DNA of 64,000 bases from Nageia nagi (taxonomy: Eukaryota > Pinophyta), in contig JBITNC010000001.1 of NCBI GenBank assembly GCA_050084985.1, forward strand, positions 145,266,001-145,330,000, read 5' to 3'. Shown piece after piece: positions 45,690 to 57,239 of this stretch. The position numbers were made by a program, and so were the translations under genes. The stretch's first letter is position 1, and every line of letters starts with the position of its first letter. Below the pieces are notes generated by a model. It saw nothing but the letters and a program-made list of their open reading frames with translations, did not search any database and was not told the origin of the DNA.

Positions 45690-46640
45690 ATTGCATATAA
45701 CAAGCCATAACTACTTGTCTTGTAGAAGAGAAAATATGTGTTGCCATAGGGATCTCATAAGATCCTATGGAGTAAGCACACACCTCTATTAACACCATAG
45801 GCAGAGGAGGCTCTGGGATGAGCCATAATGGTGACTCATAATGAGCAATAAGCTAAAAATGGTTGAAGCGAATACAACCATATATACAAAATTTGAACTC
45901 CATGGATTGAATAAATGCATGAAGAGAAGGCTATGTGTTGAAGATATTAGACTGCAGTTCTTGGAGGGGTATCAACATTACAGGCGATGGAGTGTTGCAG
46001 CTTCTGGAAGAAGGGGATGACCATGCTTATTGATGTAAAAGATCCATCAACCAAGTTTATCTCTTTGTTGTATAATTGCAGGTGGGATAAGTACATGAGA
46101 CATTAATATCTTAACAAACTATTACAATTTGAAATGGAGGGCACATAGCTGGAAGCATGCATTCTCTTCTTTGAATATTCTCCATTTATACATGGCATGG
46201 AAGATAACATGTAGGCCTAATTTCTTTGAAAAAAAAAAATAGTTTGCAATATCAAAATTAAGTAAATTAGATTTCCTTCATTCTCCCTCTTAATGTGAAA
46301 ATGGTTTACTCCACAAGAAAATGATGACGATCTCCCCCTAGATGTCACCATGTCATCAATCATAGGTTTGTTGAACCCAATTGGATTAAGTTGGATTTTA
46401 TACCATGTTAGAATCTTGAGGGTCACTAGGTTACAAATATGGCAATTCGAGGATTAGGTTTTGATACCAAATGAAGAATTGTAGGTTTGTTAACCTTCAC
46501 ATGTTGATGAACACCCATTATACACTATCAAACACTGATACCAACCTTCAGTTCTTTGATAGAATGATTTTGAAGAGCTATATAATCTTTGATTATGTGA
46601 ATAATCTTATAAATATGTATTTAATTTTGCTGATGGTCCA
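45690..46640 (-). repeat. Dispersed retroelement-like repeat, copy 1 (uninterrupted)
   Basis: Aligns with 48043-48789 joined to 56565-56750. Shared strings include AATTTGAACTCCATGGA, TGCATGAAGAGAAGGCTAT, GTACATGAGA and AACCTTCACATGTTGAT. On the minus strand TTTGGTATCAAAACC near 46461 resembles a copia primer site, so this may be the LTR junction and start of a minus-strand copia; no protein domain was recognised. Confidence 0.6.
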
Positions 46641-48042
46641 ACAACTTACAAACTCCTTTTTCAACATGTAATGTGAGAACATAGTCCTATGAATATTGAC
46701 CTAGTTGCTAAGATGAAGCAACATAAAATCTAATGATATTCATATGATTAGATAGATGTTGAAGAGAAATTTCCAATGAGTACTAACATGCCTCAAACAT
46801 ACATATAAATATTTAATAATTTTCAATTGAAAATGAGTTGCTAAGCTACCAAAACTATGACGACCAAAAAATGTGGCAACCATTGTAAATATGACGATCA
46901 AATCTCCAAGTAAACCTCCATAAAAATATACCTTATGATATATGGTTGGAAATATATCAAAGAGAACTTTCCAATGAAGTATCCATTTGCAAAAATGGAT
47001 GAGAAAATATCTAGTGAATTGAGTTTGAAGTTGATTTCACTAAGATAAATTCTGGTTGGCAACTAGAGTTGTTCGCCAATGACATGGTCACTTTCAAAGT
47101 GTTGTATCCTTAGTGATTCTAGAGAAAAGTGGATCAAGTAATATATGGTTGAAAATTTAGACAAATAATCTTTCCAATGATGAAACACAAACAAAATTTA
47201 GAGAAAAGAAACTATGGTGATTTTTGAAACAAGAAAATTTGGTCGCTACAAATTTCTACAATTGATAGGTTACACATAGGGGTGAAAACAATGTCTTGTA
47301 ACTTTGGCATTTCCTAAAAAATATGCTAAGTTTTATATATGGTAATTAGGAAAATAACAAATTCTTCTTTAAAAATATTCATATATCAACTCAAGAGGAT
47401 GGGTAAATCTCTAGCGATTTTTGGCAACATGAAAGCTTGTCAATCTAAAAAAATGTATGGATTGAGTTGACTATATGTGGAAAAACATGGATGAAGTGTG
47501 ATGGATGTCACACAAAGTATGAGTGTAATGTACCATTGGAAAATGCCTTTTCAAATATGCAATACCTGTAATGAAATGAGGTGTGAGGTGAAAGAAATAG
47601 CCCCTGAAAACATAGTGAACATGTTTTTCTATAGGATGAATAAAAAAATGAACAAAAGTGTAAACTTAATACTAAAATGCTAAATATAAATTGGAATGTT
47701 CCTTATATTACTCCAAACAAAGCCTATAAACTACATGTTTCATAAGTTACATGTATGGTTCTTCACATACAAAATATGTTGATTTAGTGCAACTTTGGCA
47801 CCCAACACTACCATGGAGAAAAGAATGATTGCATGGTCTTCTCAGTGGGATGAAAGATAAATGGAACATTTTTTCTGTAAGGATATATAACATCATCAGT
47901 TAGGTAAACCTCAAGGATCCCCAGTAAATCCATGAAGGCTTGGAAAATCATTAGGCAATCTCTTCTAGTCTTTGTTATGAATCAAAACTACATCTATTGA
48001 CCTCATTATTTCATTAGTATAGCTCTTGTATGTTTCATAAGA
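46641..48042. other. Intergenic, no gene recognised
   Basis: AT-rich sequence with recurring short phrases about leaf-like AAAATAT/CAAT strings, but no coding homology and no bounded repeat that I can support. Confidence 0.45.
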
Positions 48043-48789
48043 CTGCATCGAGCAATCCATAATGACTTATCTTATAAAAGAGAAGATACATGGTACCTTT
48101 GGTCACTCACAAAATTTGTTGCAAAATAAGCACACATCTCTTTTAATGCCATAGGTAGGAAAGGCTTTGGTTAAGTCTCAATGGCATTTGACAATGAGAA
48201 ACAAGCTAAAAATAACAAAACTGATGAAAATCATATATAACAAATTTGAACTCCATGGACTGAGCATATGCATGAAGAGAAGGCTATATGTTGAAGATGC
48301 CATAGTGGTGTTGTTAGAGTAATGGTGTTGTAGGAAGGTATTGTAGGTTGTGGACTATTTCACCATTTAGAAAAAGTGAAGGACCATGCCTATACACATA
48401 AAGGATATAACAACCAAGTTTGATAATATATATATATATTGTACTACTATAGATTGGAGAAGTACATGAGAAATTAATATCTTAGTAAATTGTTACAATT
48501 TGAAATGAAGGGCACACAACTGGAAGTTTGCATGCTTGTCTTTGAATTTTCTCTATTTCTACATGGGATGGATAATGACATGAAAACCTGATATATTTCA
48601 TAAAAAATTAAAATATTGCAACATTAAAATTAATAAAATTAAATTTCCTTCATTATTTCCCTTAATGTGAAATTATTTTGCTCCATAAGAAACTGATGAC
48701 AATATCCCCCTCAGATGTCACCATGTTACCAATCTCAGTTCATTAAAACCATCTAGATTGAGTTGGATCTATTATCATGTTAGAATTTT
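48043..48789 (-). repeat. Dispersed repeat, copy 2, left part
   Basis: Counterpart of 45690-46420. It stops at GTTAGAATTTT, exactly where element C begins, and resumes at 56565. Confidence 0.65.
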
Positions 48790-49396
48790 TGTTAGAACTA
48801 TAATGTTATTTAGGGTGTTGTTTAATTAATATGTTTCAACATATTAAGAATCACCTAAAGTTGTTTATTAGGTGATAATAAGGTTCATGCATGGTGGGTG
48901 GAATAGTATTCTCCACTCAACTTAAAATAGTATTTGTTAGGTGGAATAGTGTATCCACTAACAATTAAATGTAATTTTATATTGCAACTTAGGGTTAACT
49001 AACCAATTATGGTACCTAAGGTTAGTTTTGAGTCCTATAAAAGGAGCTCATATTGTGAAGATTTGTAATGAAAATGAGAAGTAGATAGAAATATGGTTGT
49101 AAGAATGTGGTTGTAAGAATGTTAATATAGATCATAGTTAGTATGATCTTAAGCATGCAAGTTATGCTTCATGCTACAGAGAGTCATAGTTGAGATCCAT
49201 GAGAGTGTACATTATTTGAGAGTATAGAGAAAAGGAGACCTAAAGTGGAGTACTCCATGAGATGGAGGAACCACTATACATCTTATGTTACTATGTGAGA
49301 ATGCTTCTTGTGTTCTTAGTTTTAGAATGATTGATTGCTATATTACATGAAGGTCCTGCAAGTGTTCTTGGGTTATTAAATCCTTTAATTCTATCA
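48790..49396 (+). repeat. 5' LTR of element C (607 bp)
   Basis: TG...CA bounded. Relative to the 3' LTR it has a 13-bp duplication (TGGTTGTAAGAATG-type unit twice near 49095-49120) and keeps about 58 bp near 49205-49260 that the 3' LTR lacks. Confidence 0.93.
49036..49042 (+). promoter_or_regulatory. TATA box of the element C LTR
   Basis: TATAAAA, conserved in the 3' LTR at 56276-56282. Confidence 0.7.
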
Positions 49397-49398
49397 AT

Positions 49399-49410
49399 TG
49401 GTATCAGAGC
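49399..49410 (+). other. Primer binding site of element C
   Basis: TGGTATCAGAGC, two bases after the LTR, the standard copia site for initiator-Met tRNA. Confidence 0.9.
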
Positions 49411-50091
49411 TTCCTTGTGGTGATCTCCCTCAAATGTCTACATGGTAATTTTGAGGTAACCTTCCTCAAAATTGAAGGTATACCTATCTATCATTCTTGT
49501 TTCAATTTCTTTTATTTGAATTTGAAATTTTGATGTTTAGATGCTAATTTTTTTTTGATAATTATACTAATATGCTTTATTTTGAGAAAAATGGGCTCAA
49601 ATTTAAGGTAAAAGCTTACCTTAATTACATGTTAGTAATTTTAGAGCTAATATTTTTCTATGGTTAGACTCTAAGATGTTAGGAAAATTAGTGAATATAA
49701 TTTTTGAGTTAAATCTAATTTTGTTTTAATTAAATTTTGAAACTATACTAAAAATCCATTTTAATTGCAAATTTTTTTATATTTGCAAAATGAGATTATC
49801 AATATAGTTATTGCAAGTTTACAAAAATTTAATTTGTATTTTCTTATAATATTTTTTTTTGTAGGAAAATTACAATTTTTTAATTATACTATTATTGTAG
49901 ACATATTCTTGAATTTTTTTACAAAATAGCGGGAGCTTACAATTTTTTTTATATAGTCCCTTTACCTATTCTGTTTCTATACATAACTTTTTTTTAAGAT
50001 GTTTTTTATTAAAACAACTATTTTTTTTTAAATATGTATTAATTAAAAAAAAAACATATATTAAAAAATATTAAAAAAACAAAAACATAAA
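49411..50091 (+). other. Leader region of element C
   Basis: No gag frame. Becomes extremely AT-rich (A and T runs) between 49850 and 50090. Confidence 0.6.
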
Positions 50092-50390
50092 GGGCACACG
50101 ATGCCCTACATGTAGCCCCCTGTTGGGAGCCTTGCAGCCCTTTCAAGAGGGCACACATCGCCTAGCATGTGACCCCTCATTGGGAGCCTCAGGGCATGCA
50201 TTGCCCAATGTGTGATCCCTTATTGGGAGCCTCATGGCCCCTTTAGGAGGGCATGCATCATCCTGTGCACAGCCTCCTATTGGGAGCCTTTGGCCCCCTC
50301 AGGTTGGCTCACGATGCCAAGCCCATGGCCCCCTTTAGGGAGGCTCGTGATGCCCAGCGTGCAACCTCCCCTTTGGGCTACTAAGTGGCT
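50092..50390 (+). repeat. GC-rich tandem repeat inside element C
   Basis: About six units starting at 50092, 50149, 50192, 50249, 50306 and 50342, spaced mostly 57 bp (some 36-43). Each has GGGCAYRCATYGCC-like and TTGGGAGCCT strings. Base composition contrasts sharply with the AT-rich surroundings. The 57-bp period equals 19 codons, and a plus frame is open across part of it, but nothing else suggests coding. Confidence 0.85.
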
Positions 50391-50463
50391 AGGGCCTGCT
50401 GGCACCTCCCTCTCCTCTCTTCCTCTATCAGATGCTCCATTTTTTTTTGCTCCTGCAAAATAA

Positions 50464-52180
50464 TAGAATTGTAATGTTACATTCTTGTTGGAGAATTTAT
50501 TAATGTTGAATCATTACAAATAATTTTATTTTTTAATTCATGTGGAGAGATTTTTCTTACCCATGGGTATTTTTTAAAGTCTTTAAGTCAATTTTGGCCA
50601 TCTTTTCCCATTTCCAAGTAATGGACTTGTTTGACTTGGGCTTTCTTTAATTAAAGGTCACATTTATTTGTACATGTAATGCCAAAAATGCATCCTATAC
50701 AATTGACCAGTCCACAAATAGTTGGTGGAGGATTGAGATGGGGGACAGTAAAATATTTTAAATGGAGACTTTACCATGGACATACATCACTAATGGGCTT
50801 TATTTTTTCCACCTCATGGAGTGGTTGGTGACTCATTTTTTTGACTTTGGCCGATATTTAATTATAGTCACAAATGACTTGTATTTTTCAATAAAGTGCA
50901 TTCATTTTTTTGGGATTTATACTTCCAAGACATAGGCAAGTTTTATTCTACCACTTAGTTTTGGCTAAGGGTATTTTTCATTATACCTTTTTTTGATTTA
51001 TGCGTAGAATTTTTTTATTTATTAGTCCAAAATGATAGCCTTTCTATCTACATGGGCATTATTGGTCTAATCACGCAATACTTTTATTTTTGGGCAATAT
51101 TTACTAAATTTGAGTACAATAGTAGTTAATTTTATTAATGGTATGCACTTGCAATAATTGTATTTATTTAGCCTGGCTCTCTTTCGAAATGCCTATTTTT
51201 ATCCTCCTAGAAACATTTGAAGCCTCATCTCATGATGGGGCTGGCGTAATTAGGGTTCTGCCACTTGGAACCCCATAAAGAGAATACCAATTACATATTA
51301 GAGGTTTATGCCTTTGAGTGGCTCAAAAATAGCAACTGTGGGTTCCATCTTGAGGCCCACCACTTTTCGTGGGTTCCATCATTGAGGCCTACTGCTTTGT
51401 GTGGGTTCCCTCTTGGGGAACCTTGTGTATCTTTCTACAACTCTTCTACCATATGAACCCCTTATTAAATCTCTCATTCTTTCTTGCTCTTATGCCTATG
51501 GGATTTTAATTTACAATAGTCACACTCTTCATTCAATAGTAGTTCCACTATTTGATGCATAGTTTACATTTGTCATACATATTTTTCTTATCTTATTTTT
51601 CATGATGACAATGAAAAAGGGGGAGGATGCATTAATTATTAAATCCTATATTATTCTTAAAAATGCTTATAAATCAAAATTAAGTATTTATTGATTATTT
51701 GCAATCTTCTTATGCACATTATGAATACTTCTTGATTACAAATTAAGCACTTATTGATAGCAAAACTAAGCAAAATCATCGACATGACCAGGAGAGTTGG
51801 AATTAGAACTCTCAAGATTTATGATAGGTGAACTAGGTATATTGAACAACCCAACACAAGTGATTGAGGAGAAATGACACCTAATGTCAAAAAATAGGTA
51901 GTCCATCCATTGATCCCCTTCTCAAATTAATCATGAAACATAAGTGGACTTCCAATGAAGATCTCATCGCCATACTATGAATGCAAAGTATAGGGGTGGT
52001 AGTACTCTTGAGGATGTAGCATGGCAGGACCTATATAATGCAAAAAATGGAAGACCAAAGGTGTCCAAGAATAGTAAAGGATGATCTTCCATGTCTAGTT
52101 TGAGAGATAGACAAGTGTGATTATGAGGTGCAACTGTTTGACATCCTCCAAATGATGGATAAATCAGATGGCCCATCGAC
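50464..52180 (+). other. Interior of element C without recognised genes
   Basis: AT-rich non-coding sequence. A short run of about 32-bp units (TGGGTTCCATC plus TTGAGGCC) lies at 51337-51420. Confidence 0.55.
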
Positions 52181-52184
52181 GAAG

Positions 52185-52300
52185 TATTCGATGACCTTGT
52201 ATGTGAACCAAGTTTTGTTGCATAGTAGTCTACAATGCAGTGCAAGTACATCGATAAAGAACTTCTTGGGGAAGATTGGTTTGAAGACCTTGAAAAATGG
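52185..52300 (+). pseudogene. Possible retroviral-type protease scrap in element C
   Basis: The frame reads TLYVNQVLLHSSLQCSAST, which recalls the (V)N-x-x-LLH...DSGAS block of plant gypsy proteases, with the catalytic Asp replaced. A single short match; treat as a hint only. Confidence 0.35.
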
Positions 52301-53506
52301 TCCTATTCATGATGAATGAAAAATGAGTTAGATTTATATCAGGGTATCATAAATAAGTGAAAGCAATGGTGATCAAATAGAATGAAATGAACTTATAGAA
52401 TTACAAAAATAACTAGATCATCGATCATCAATGGGAACATCAAAATGGATCAAGCACAGAAGCACAAAGACCAATGTAATAGTGTACTTGACCATTGATT
52501 GATTAATCAAAGATTTGAGACATGAATTGCATACTTTATTAAAAAGCTAAAAAAGATTTCCACTAACAAGCCCAAGTTGGTGGCGCTTATGGTGTGATTA
52601 GCGCTCATTATGGTGAATGGTCACCAAAATCAAAAGAATTAGCATCATCTTTAGATGTGCTAGAATTTGATGTGCTCAATCCGAAAAGATATTGATGTGA
52701 AAGAGGCAAAAAGTGATAAGAAAAAGAAAATCGATGATGTAAAATATGATGTCCACCTTGCCAAGCAACATGAAAAGAGTAAGTGGATGAGCATTGTAGA
52801 CGATGCTGATGAACTGCCTATGCAACAGTGAGTGGTTTGAAATACTCTTGTGGATGTAGGGAATACGATTTGATGTAGCGTATGAATTGCAAAAGATAGC
52901 GATTAAATGGGGTATAAACCATTATATGCCATGTCCAATCAGATCAATTGAGCAAATGAAATAATAGGTGAACATGATCATCATGATTGAGATGAAAGAT
53001 CATGCAAATACCATAATAATCATCTAGATATGATTGAAGAAATACTAGTTGCTATTGGAATAAAACCTTAGAGGTGATAACAGAGCGATTTTCTAAAGTT
53101 GCATGAATGCTTCGATGCATTATGTTATCTTGGAGATCGCTTAGTAGGGTATGAAACTGAGAAACATTCATGAAGGATAACTAAAAAAAAAGAGATTTTA
53201 TCTCATATTGTAAAAGCAAAGCATTGAACGAAAAATGAGGATCATTTACGACTATTTATAATGCAAAAGATTTGATATGATCAAACTATAATAATTGTAA
53301 CAACTGGAGATAAGGATTCATTGGACAATGAATCTATGGAGATAAAATATCTCACCTTCTAGTCATTTAATTGATTGATGTAATACGCATCATGTCATAT
53401 CAAGATTGCAATAATGATAGTACTACTAAGCTGTATGATGACTAAGTAATAGTGCTATTACTATGCTATTTTTCTCTCTCATCTTAAATAATGGGATAAT
53501 TTAATC

Positions 53507-53842
53507 ATGAGCGATAGGTTGATCATCATGATGCCCATAGAGAATTTTATCGTACACATGGGAAGTGCATCCTTGAATTTTGATGAGGAAAAATACGTAT
53601 GGGAAGACTTAGAGAATGCCTACCTTCACCATGAATTAACTATGATAAAGGTCGAGATGGAGATAATGGCCCATCATTACAATATGATACAAAAAGAAAA
53701 AGTTGTATGGATACAATATTACAATGAACTCTTGATTGAGAGAAATAAATTGCTAGCTAAGAAAAATTTATGGAAAATACAAGCAAAAGAGAATAAGGTA
53801 CAAATTAAGTGCGATGCAAGCGATAACCATTGTGGGATGTGA
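53507..53842 (+). CDS. Unidentified 111-codon open frame in element C
   Basis: Begins MSDRLIIMMPIENF and is rich in Glu, Lys and hydrophobic residues in a pattern that could form coiled coil (about residues 35-95). No known domain was recognised. It lies in the interior of a non-autonomous element upstream of a pol C-terminal scrap, where chance frames are common. Whether it is translated is unknown. Confidence 0.2.
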   Translation: MSDRLIIMMPIENFIVHMGSASLNFDEEKYVWEDLENAYLHHELTMIKVEMEIMAHHYNMIQKEKVVWIQYYNELLIERNKLLAKKNLWKIQAKENKVQIKCDASDNHCGM

Positions 53843-53989
53843 TGATTAAAAGAAAAGTGGAAGAAAAGGGCATCCATGTATAAGGATATTTTTTGAAACT
53901 TTGGTATTTGCATTCCAAAGGAAATAGCATCTGAACCTTCTATAGGGACTGCAAAAGCTGGACCACAATCTCAATCATAGCAATTGGAC

Positions 53990-54100
53990 ACTCTAGTATG
54001 GAATGGAATTTCTTACACAAAACCCACACATCCTTTATTCACCAAGCCTCTTTTTGAAGTTGGGTTGGTGAAGTATCCCTCTAGAGGGAGTATTGTTTGA
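53990..54100 (+). pseudogene. copia pol C-terminal remnant in element C
   Basis: HPLFTKPLFEVGLVKYPSRG corresponds to the last residues of copia RNase H (the conserved (L/I)FTKPL block), also seen in copia A at 2970-3055. Nothing upstream of it in the polyprotein is recognisable. Confidence 0.65.
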
Positions 54101-56000
54101 ATTCTTTATTCACTATTGTAATATGTATGAGGGCATTATTGATGACTAATTCAAAACCCAAGCTTATTTTTTGCATTCTTGTTGACTTCTTATATGGTTG
54201 ATTATAAGTATTGGCTTGACATCTTTGTGATGACTTATAGTGCAACCCACATCCAAGCACCTTATTTCTAAGAGAAAGTTCTTGATGAAATAACTGCAGC
54301 TCTATTCATTTACATTTTTTTACTTCCATGTTGGGAAGTTGGATCCATTTTGGTGGATTGTGTCACATTGCTAGATAGTATAAAACTCAAGCAATTTTTT
54401 TGGTTGACTATGAGTATTGGATTGGCATCTCTGTAATGCCTTATAGTGCAACTCAAACCCAAGTTTATTTTTATCTCATTTACTATAAGTATTTGCTTGG
54501 CATCCATAGTGATGACTTATAGTGTAACATAAATTTTTTCTGTATAATTTTGATCTTTATGTACACCTTCATGGTTAGTTTGCTTTGTGTGAGGAACTAT
54601 TGTACTAGTTATTACCTTCATGGTTAGTTCACTTCGTGTGAGGAACTATGTTGAGCATATTGTGTACACCTTCATGGTTAGTTTGCTCTGCATGAGGAAC
54701 TCCTAGTAGAACTTGGTTTCTAATATCATCACTATGTGAGGAATCAGTATGTGCATTTTGGCATTGTTTGATTATCCATATGTGGAAAACCATATGCACT
54801 ATTTCAATTATCACTATGAGAAGAATTAGTATGTGCATTTTTGCACTATTTGGTTATCCATATGTGAGGAATTCATATGTGCTTATGATTTATTTATCAA
54901 CACATGTTTTATATACACCTACTTATGGTTAGTTTGCCTTGTAGGGGAACTATTTTTTTAAAAATAATCGATGTACACCTTTGCAGGATGTTTGCTTTGT
55001 GGAGAAATGTATGGTACTCTCTATTACTTACCAGATGTGCTTATATGTATTGGCTTGGCATATCCATGATGACTTATCATGCACTAGTGGCCACACTCTT
55101 TTTCTTTTATACTTCCATGATGATGGAAGCTAGATCCATGATGATGGATTGTTTACATATCATTGATGAAATTTGAATCCATTTTGATTGATTCATGCTA
55201 CCCAATTTCATCATTTACCTCATAACTCATAGCATGGTTAAGATGGACTTATTGTTATTCATATTGACTCACTCTTGGTAAAGTCAAGATTATTTGTTAT
55301 GCAATATTGAATCCCTCTTGGTAAATTCAAGTTTCTTCATGGCATTTTGTGACTTATGATATTATGTTTTGCCTTTACATCTTGCACTAGGTGTTTGGTT
55401 AAGTTGGCATTTATTTGTGGCCTAATTAATGTCATATTGTCACACATGTATTTGTTTGATGAAGTTGTCATCAAGAGGGAGAAAAATATCATGTTAAATA
55501 TGATGAAATCCTTATATAACAAAAATACAAAAGAAAGAAACAAATTTTATGCTCATATGGATGATCATACTATGTTATGATGATGATATGTAATTTTATG
55601 CACATGAGATATTCTTAGATATCATACTTGATGATATATGTCATCGTTATTGTTGTGCATTTGTGATTACTTGAAATATTTATATGCTTTATTATGATCA
55701 ATGTATGATAGTATGATTCGATTCATGTTGATATGAATGTATGATGCTTCTAACTGATCTTGTCATGAGCTGCTTGTAGCTTGCATGTTTCTTCTAGAGA
55801 TAATAGGTTACTTGTGACAACAGCTTTAAGAATTCTTGTATATTGGCACATGGATATTCAACCTTCTCTCCTTTGTATAAAGTCTTAAAAGGTATCCTAT
55901 CTCTTAAACATTGTAAAGCCTTGTTTGGCTCTATGTACACTTTGTAGAATGAGTAAATGCTCTATGTAAAATCATTATTTTTTCTAATCATTTCCAAAAT
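54101..56000 (+). repeat. Reiterated non-coding module of element C
   Basis: A unit CACCTTCATGGTTAGTTTGC followed by a GTGAGGAACTA-like end occurs at 54561-54600, 54613-54649, 54663-54700 and, more diverged, 54913-54952 and 54971-55010. A second unit (GTATTGGCTTGGCAT ... TGACTTATAGTGCA) recurs near 54210, 54410, 54490 and 55040. A third (GCACTATTTGGTTATCCATATG) recurs near 54765 and 54845. The same units occur upstream of the LTR in copia A and D. Confidence 0.8.
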
Positions 56001-56003
56001 AAC

Positions 56004-56015
56004 ATTAAGGGGGAG
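56004..56015 (+). other. Polypurine tract of element C
   Basis: ATTAAGGGGGAG, directly before the 3' LTR. Confidence 0.85.
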
Positions 56016-56564
56016 TGTTAGAACTATAATGTTATTTAGTATGTTATTTAATTAATATGTTTTAGCATATTAAGAATCACCTAAATTTGTTTATTAGGTG
56101 ATAATAAGGTTCATGCATGGTGGGTGGAATAGTATTTTCCACTCAACTTAAAATAGCATTTGTTAGGTGGAATAATGTATCCACTAACAATTAAATGTAA
56201 TTTTATATTACAACTTAGGGTTAACTAACCAATTATGGTTAGGTTAGTTAACTACCTAAGGTTAGTTTTGAGTCCTATAAAAGGAGATCATATTGTGAAG
56301 ATTTGTAATGAAAATGAGAAGTAGATAGAAATATGGTTGTAAGAATATTAATATAGATATTAGTTAGTATGATCTTAAGCATGCAAGTTATGCTTCATGC
56401 TATGAAGAGTCATGGTTGAGATCCATGAGATGGAAGAACCACTATACATCTTGTGTTACTATGTGAGAATGCTTCTTATGTTCTTAGTTTTAGAATGATT
56501 GATTGCTATATTACATGAAGGTCCTGCAAGTGTTTTAAGGTTATGGAATTATTTAATTCCATCA
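56016..56564 (+). repeat. 3' LTR of element C (549 bp)
   Basis: Shorter than the 5' LTR chiefly by about 58 bp lost between two CATGAGA copies (one kept, near 56424), and longer by a small GGTTAGGTTAGTTAACTA insertion near 56239-56256. Confidence 0.93.
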
Positions 56565-56750
56565 ATTTTAAGGATCAATAGGTTACAAAGCTGATGACTG
56601 TAGGATCAAAAGTTGATACCAAATGTAGAATTATAGGTTCGCCAACCTTCACATGTTGATAAACACCCATTGGATGATTTTGAATTTTGATACAACCCTT
56701 TAGTTCTTTGGCTTGAATATTTTGAAGAGATATATGATATTTTTGTAGGA
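56565..56750 (-). repeat. Dispersed repeat, copy 2, right part
   Basis: Resumes the repeat left at 48789: GGATCAATAGGTTACAAAG and AACCTTCACATGTTGAT match 46410-46500 of copy 1. Confidence 0.65.
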
Positions 56751-57239
56751 TGAAAAAAAATAGTAATAAATAATCCCAATGCCTACGAAGATCAAAATGA
56801 CCAAAAGTAAATGATAATGGAAATAGATGATATTCATAAGTAACAAACTAGTACCTATCAAGATGAGAAATCAGATACTTACCTATGATACTTATCTATT
56901 GTGGATAAAAGGAAGTATGATATGAAAATAAATAATAGGAAAAAGATACCATAAAAATCACAACTTTTTGATCCGTTAGAAGAGGGTCTCAATTTATCCT
57001 CAATAGAGTGCATCAATCCTTACAAAGTCATTTTTAATCCTTAATGGGCTACCGTTGATCCTCTTGTGGAGGAACTATGTGTCACGATCAAGGTTGATGC
57101 CTTGTTCACCTACTTAGATATTAGAAATATGTGCAATAATGGAAGAATAGCTTACATAATATAAATAGAGTATCCAAATTTTAATTTTGATAAGGTGTGA
57201 AAAAAACATAAAGGGAGTATGCCACTATCAAGCTCAGAA
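56751..57239. other. Intergenic, no gene recognised
   Basis: Probably the continuation of the minus-strand LTR of the next feature (its R-U5 side), since on the minus strand it follows the TATA-like box at about 57287. No boundary could be fixed. Confidence 0.4.

Larger units (their letters stand above)
48785..56569 (+). mobile_element. Structurally complete, non-autonomous copia-type LTR retrotransposon (element C)
   Basis: LTRs at 48790-49396 and 56016-56564, both starting TGTTAGAACTATAATG and ending ATCA, flanked by a perfect 5-bp target duplication ATTTT (48785-48789, 56565-56569). A primer binding site TGGTATCAGAGC (complement of initiator-Met tRNA) follows the left LTR and a polypurine tract ATTAAGGGGGAG precedes the right. 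The 6.6-kb interior has no RT, integrase or RNase H; only a short copia pol C-terminal remnant (TKPLFEVGLVKYPSRG, near 54030-54090) and a possible protease scrap (near 52190-52300) were recognised. It must have moved with proteins supplied in trans, or lost its genes since. Confidence 0.92.

Noticed and set aside
50212-50463. 83-codon open frame over the GC-rich repeat
   Set aside because: The frame is open because the repeat period is a multiple of three; composition is odd and no domain or context supports translation.
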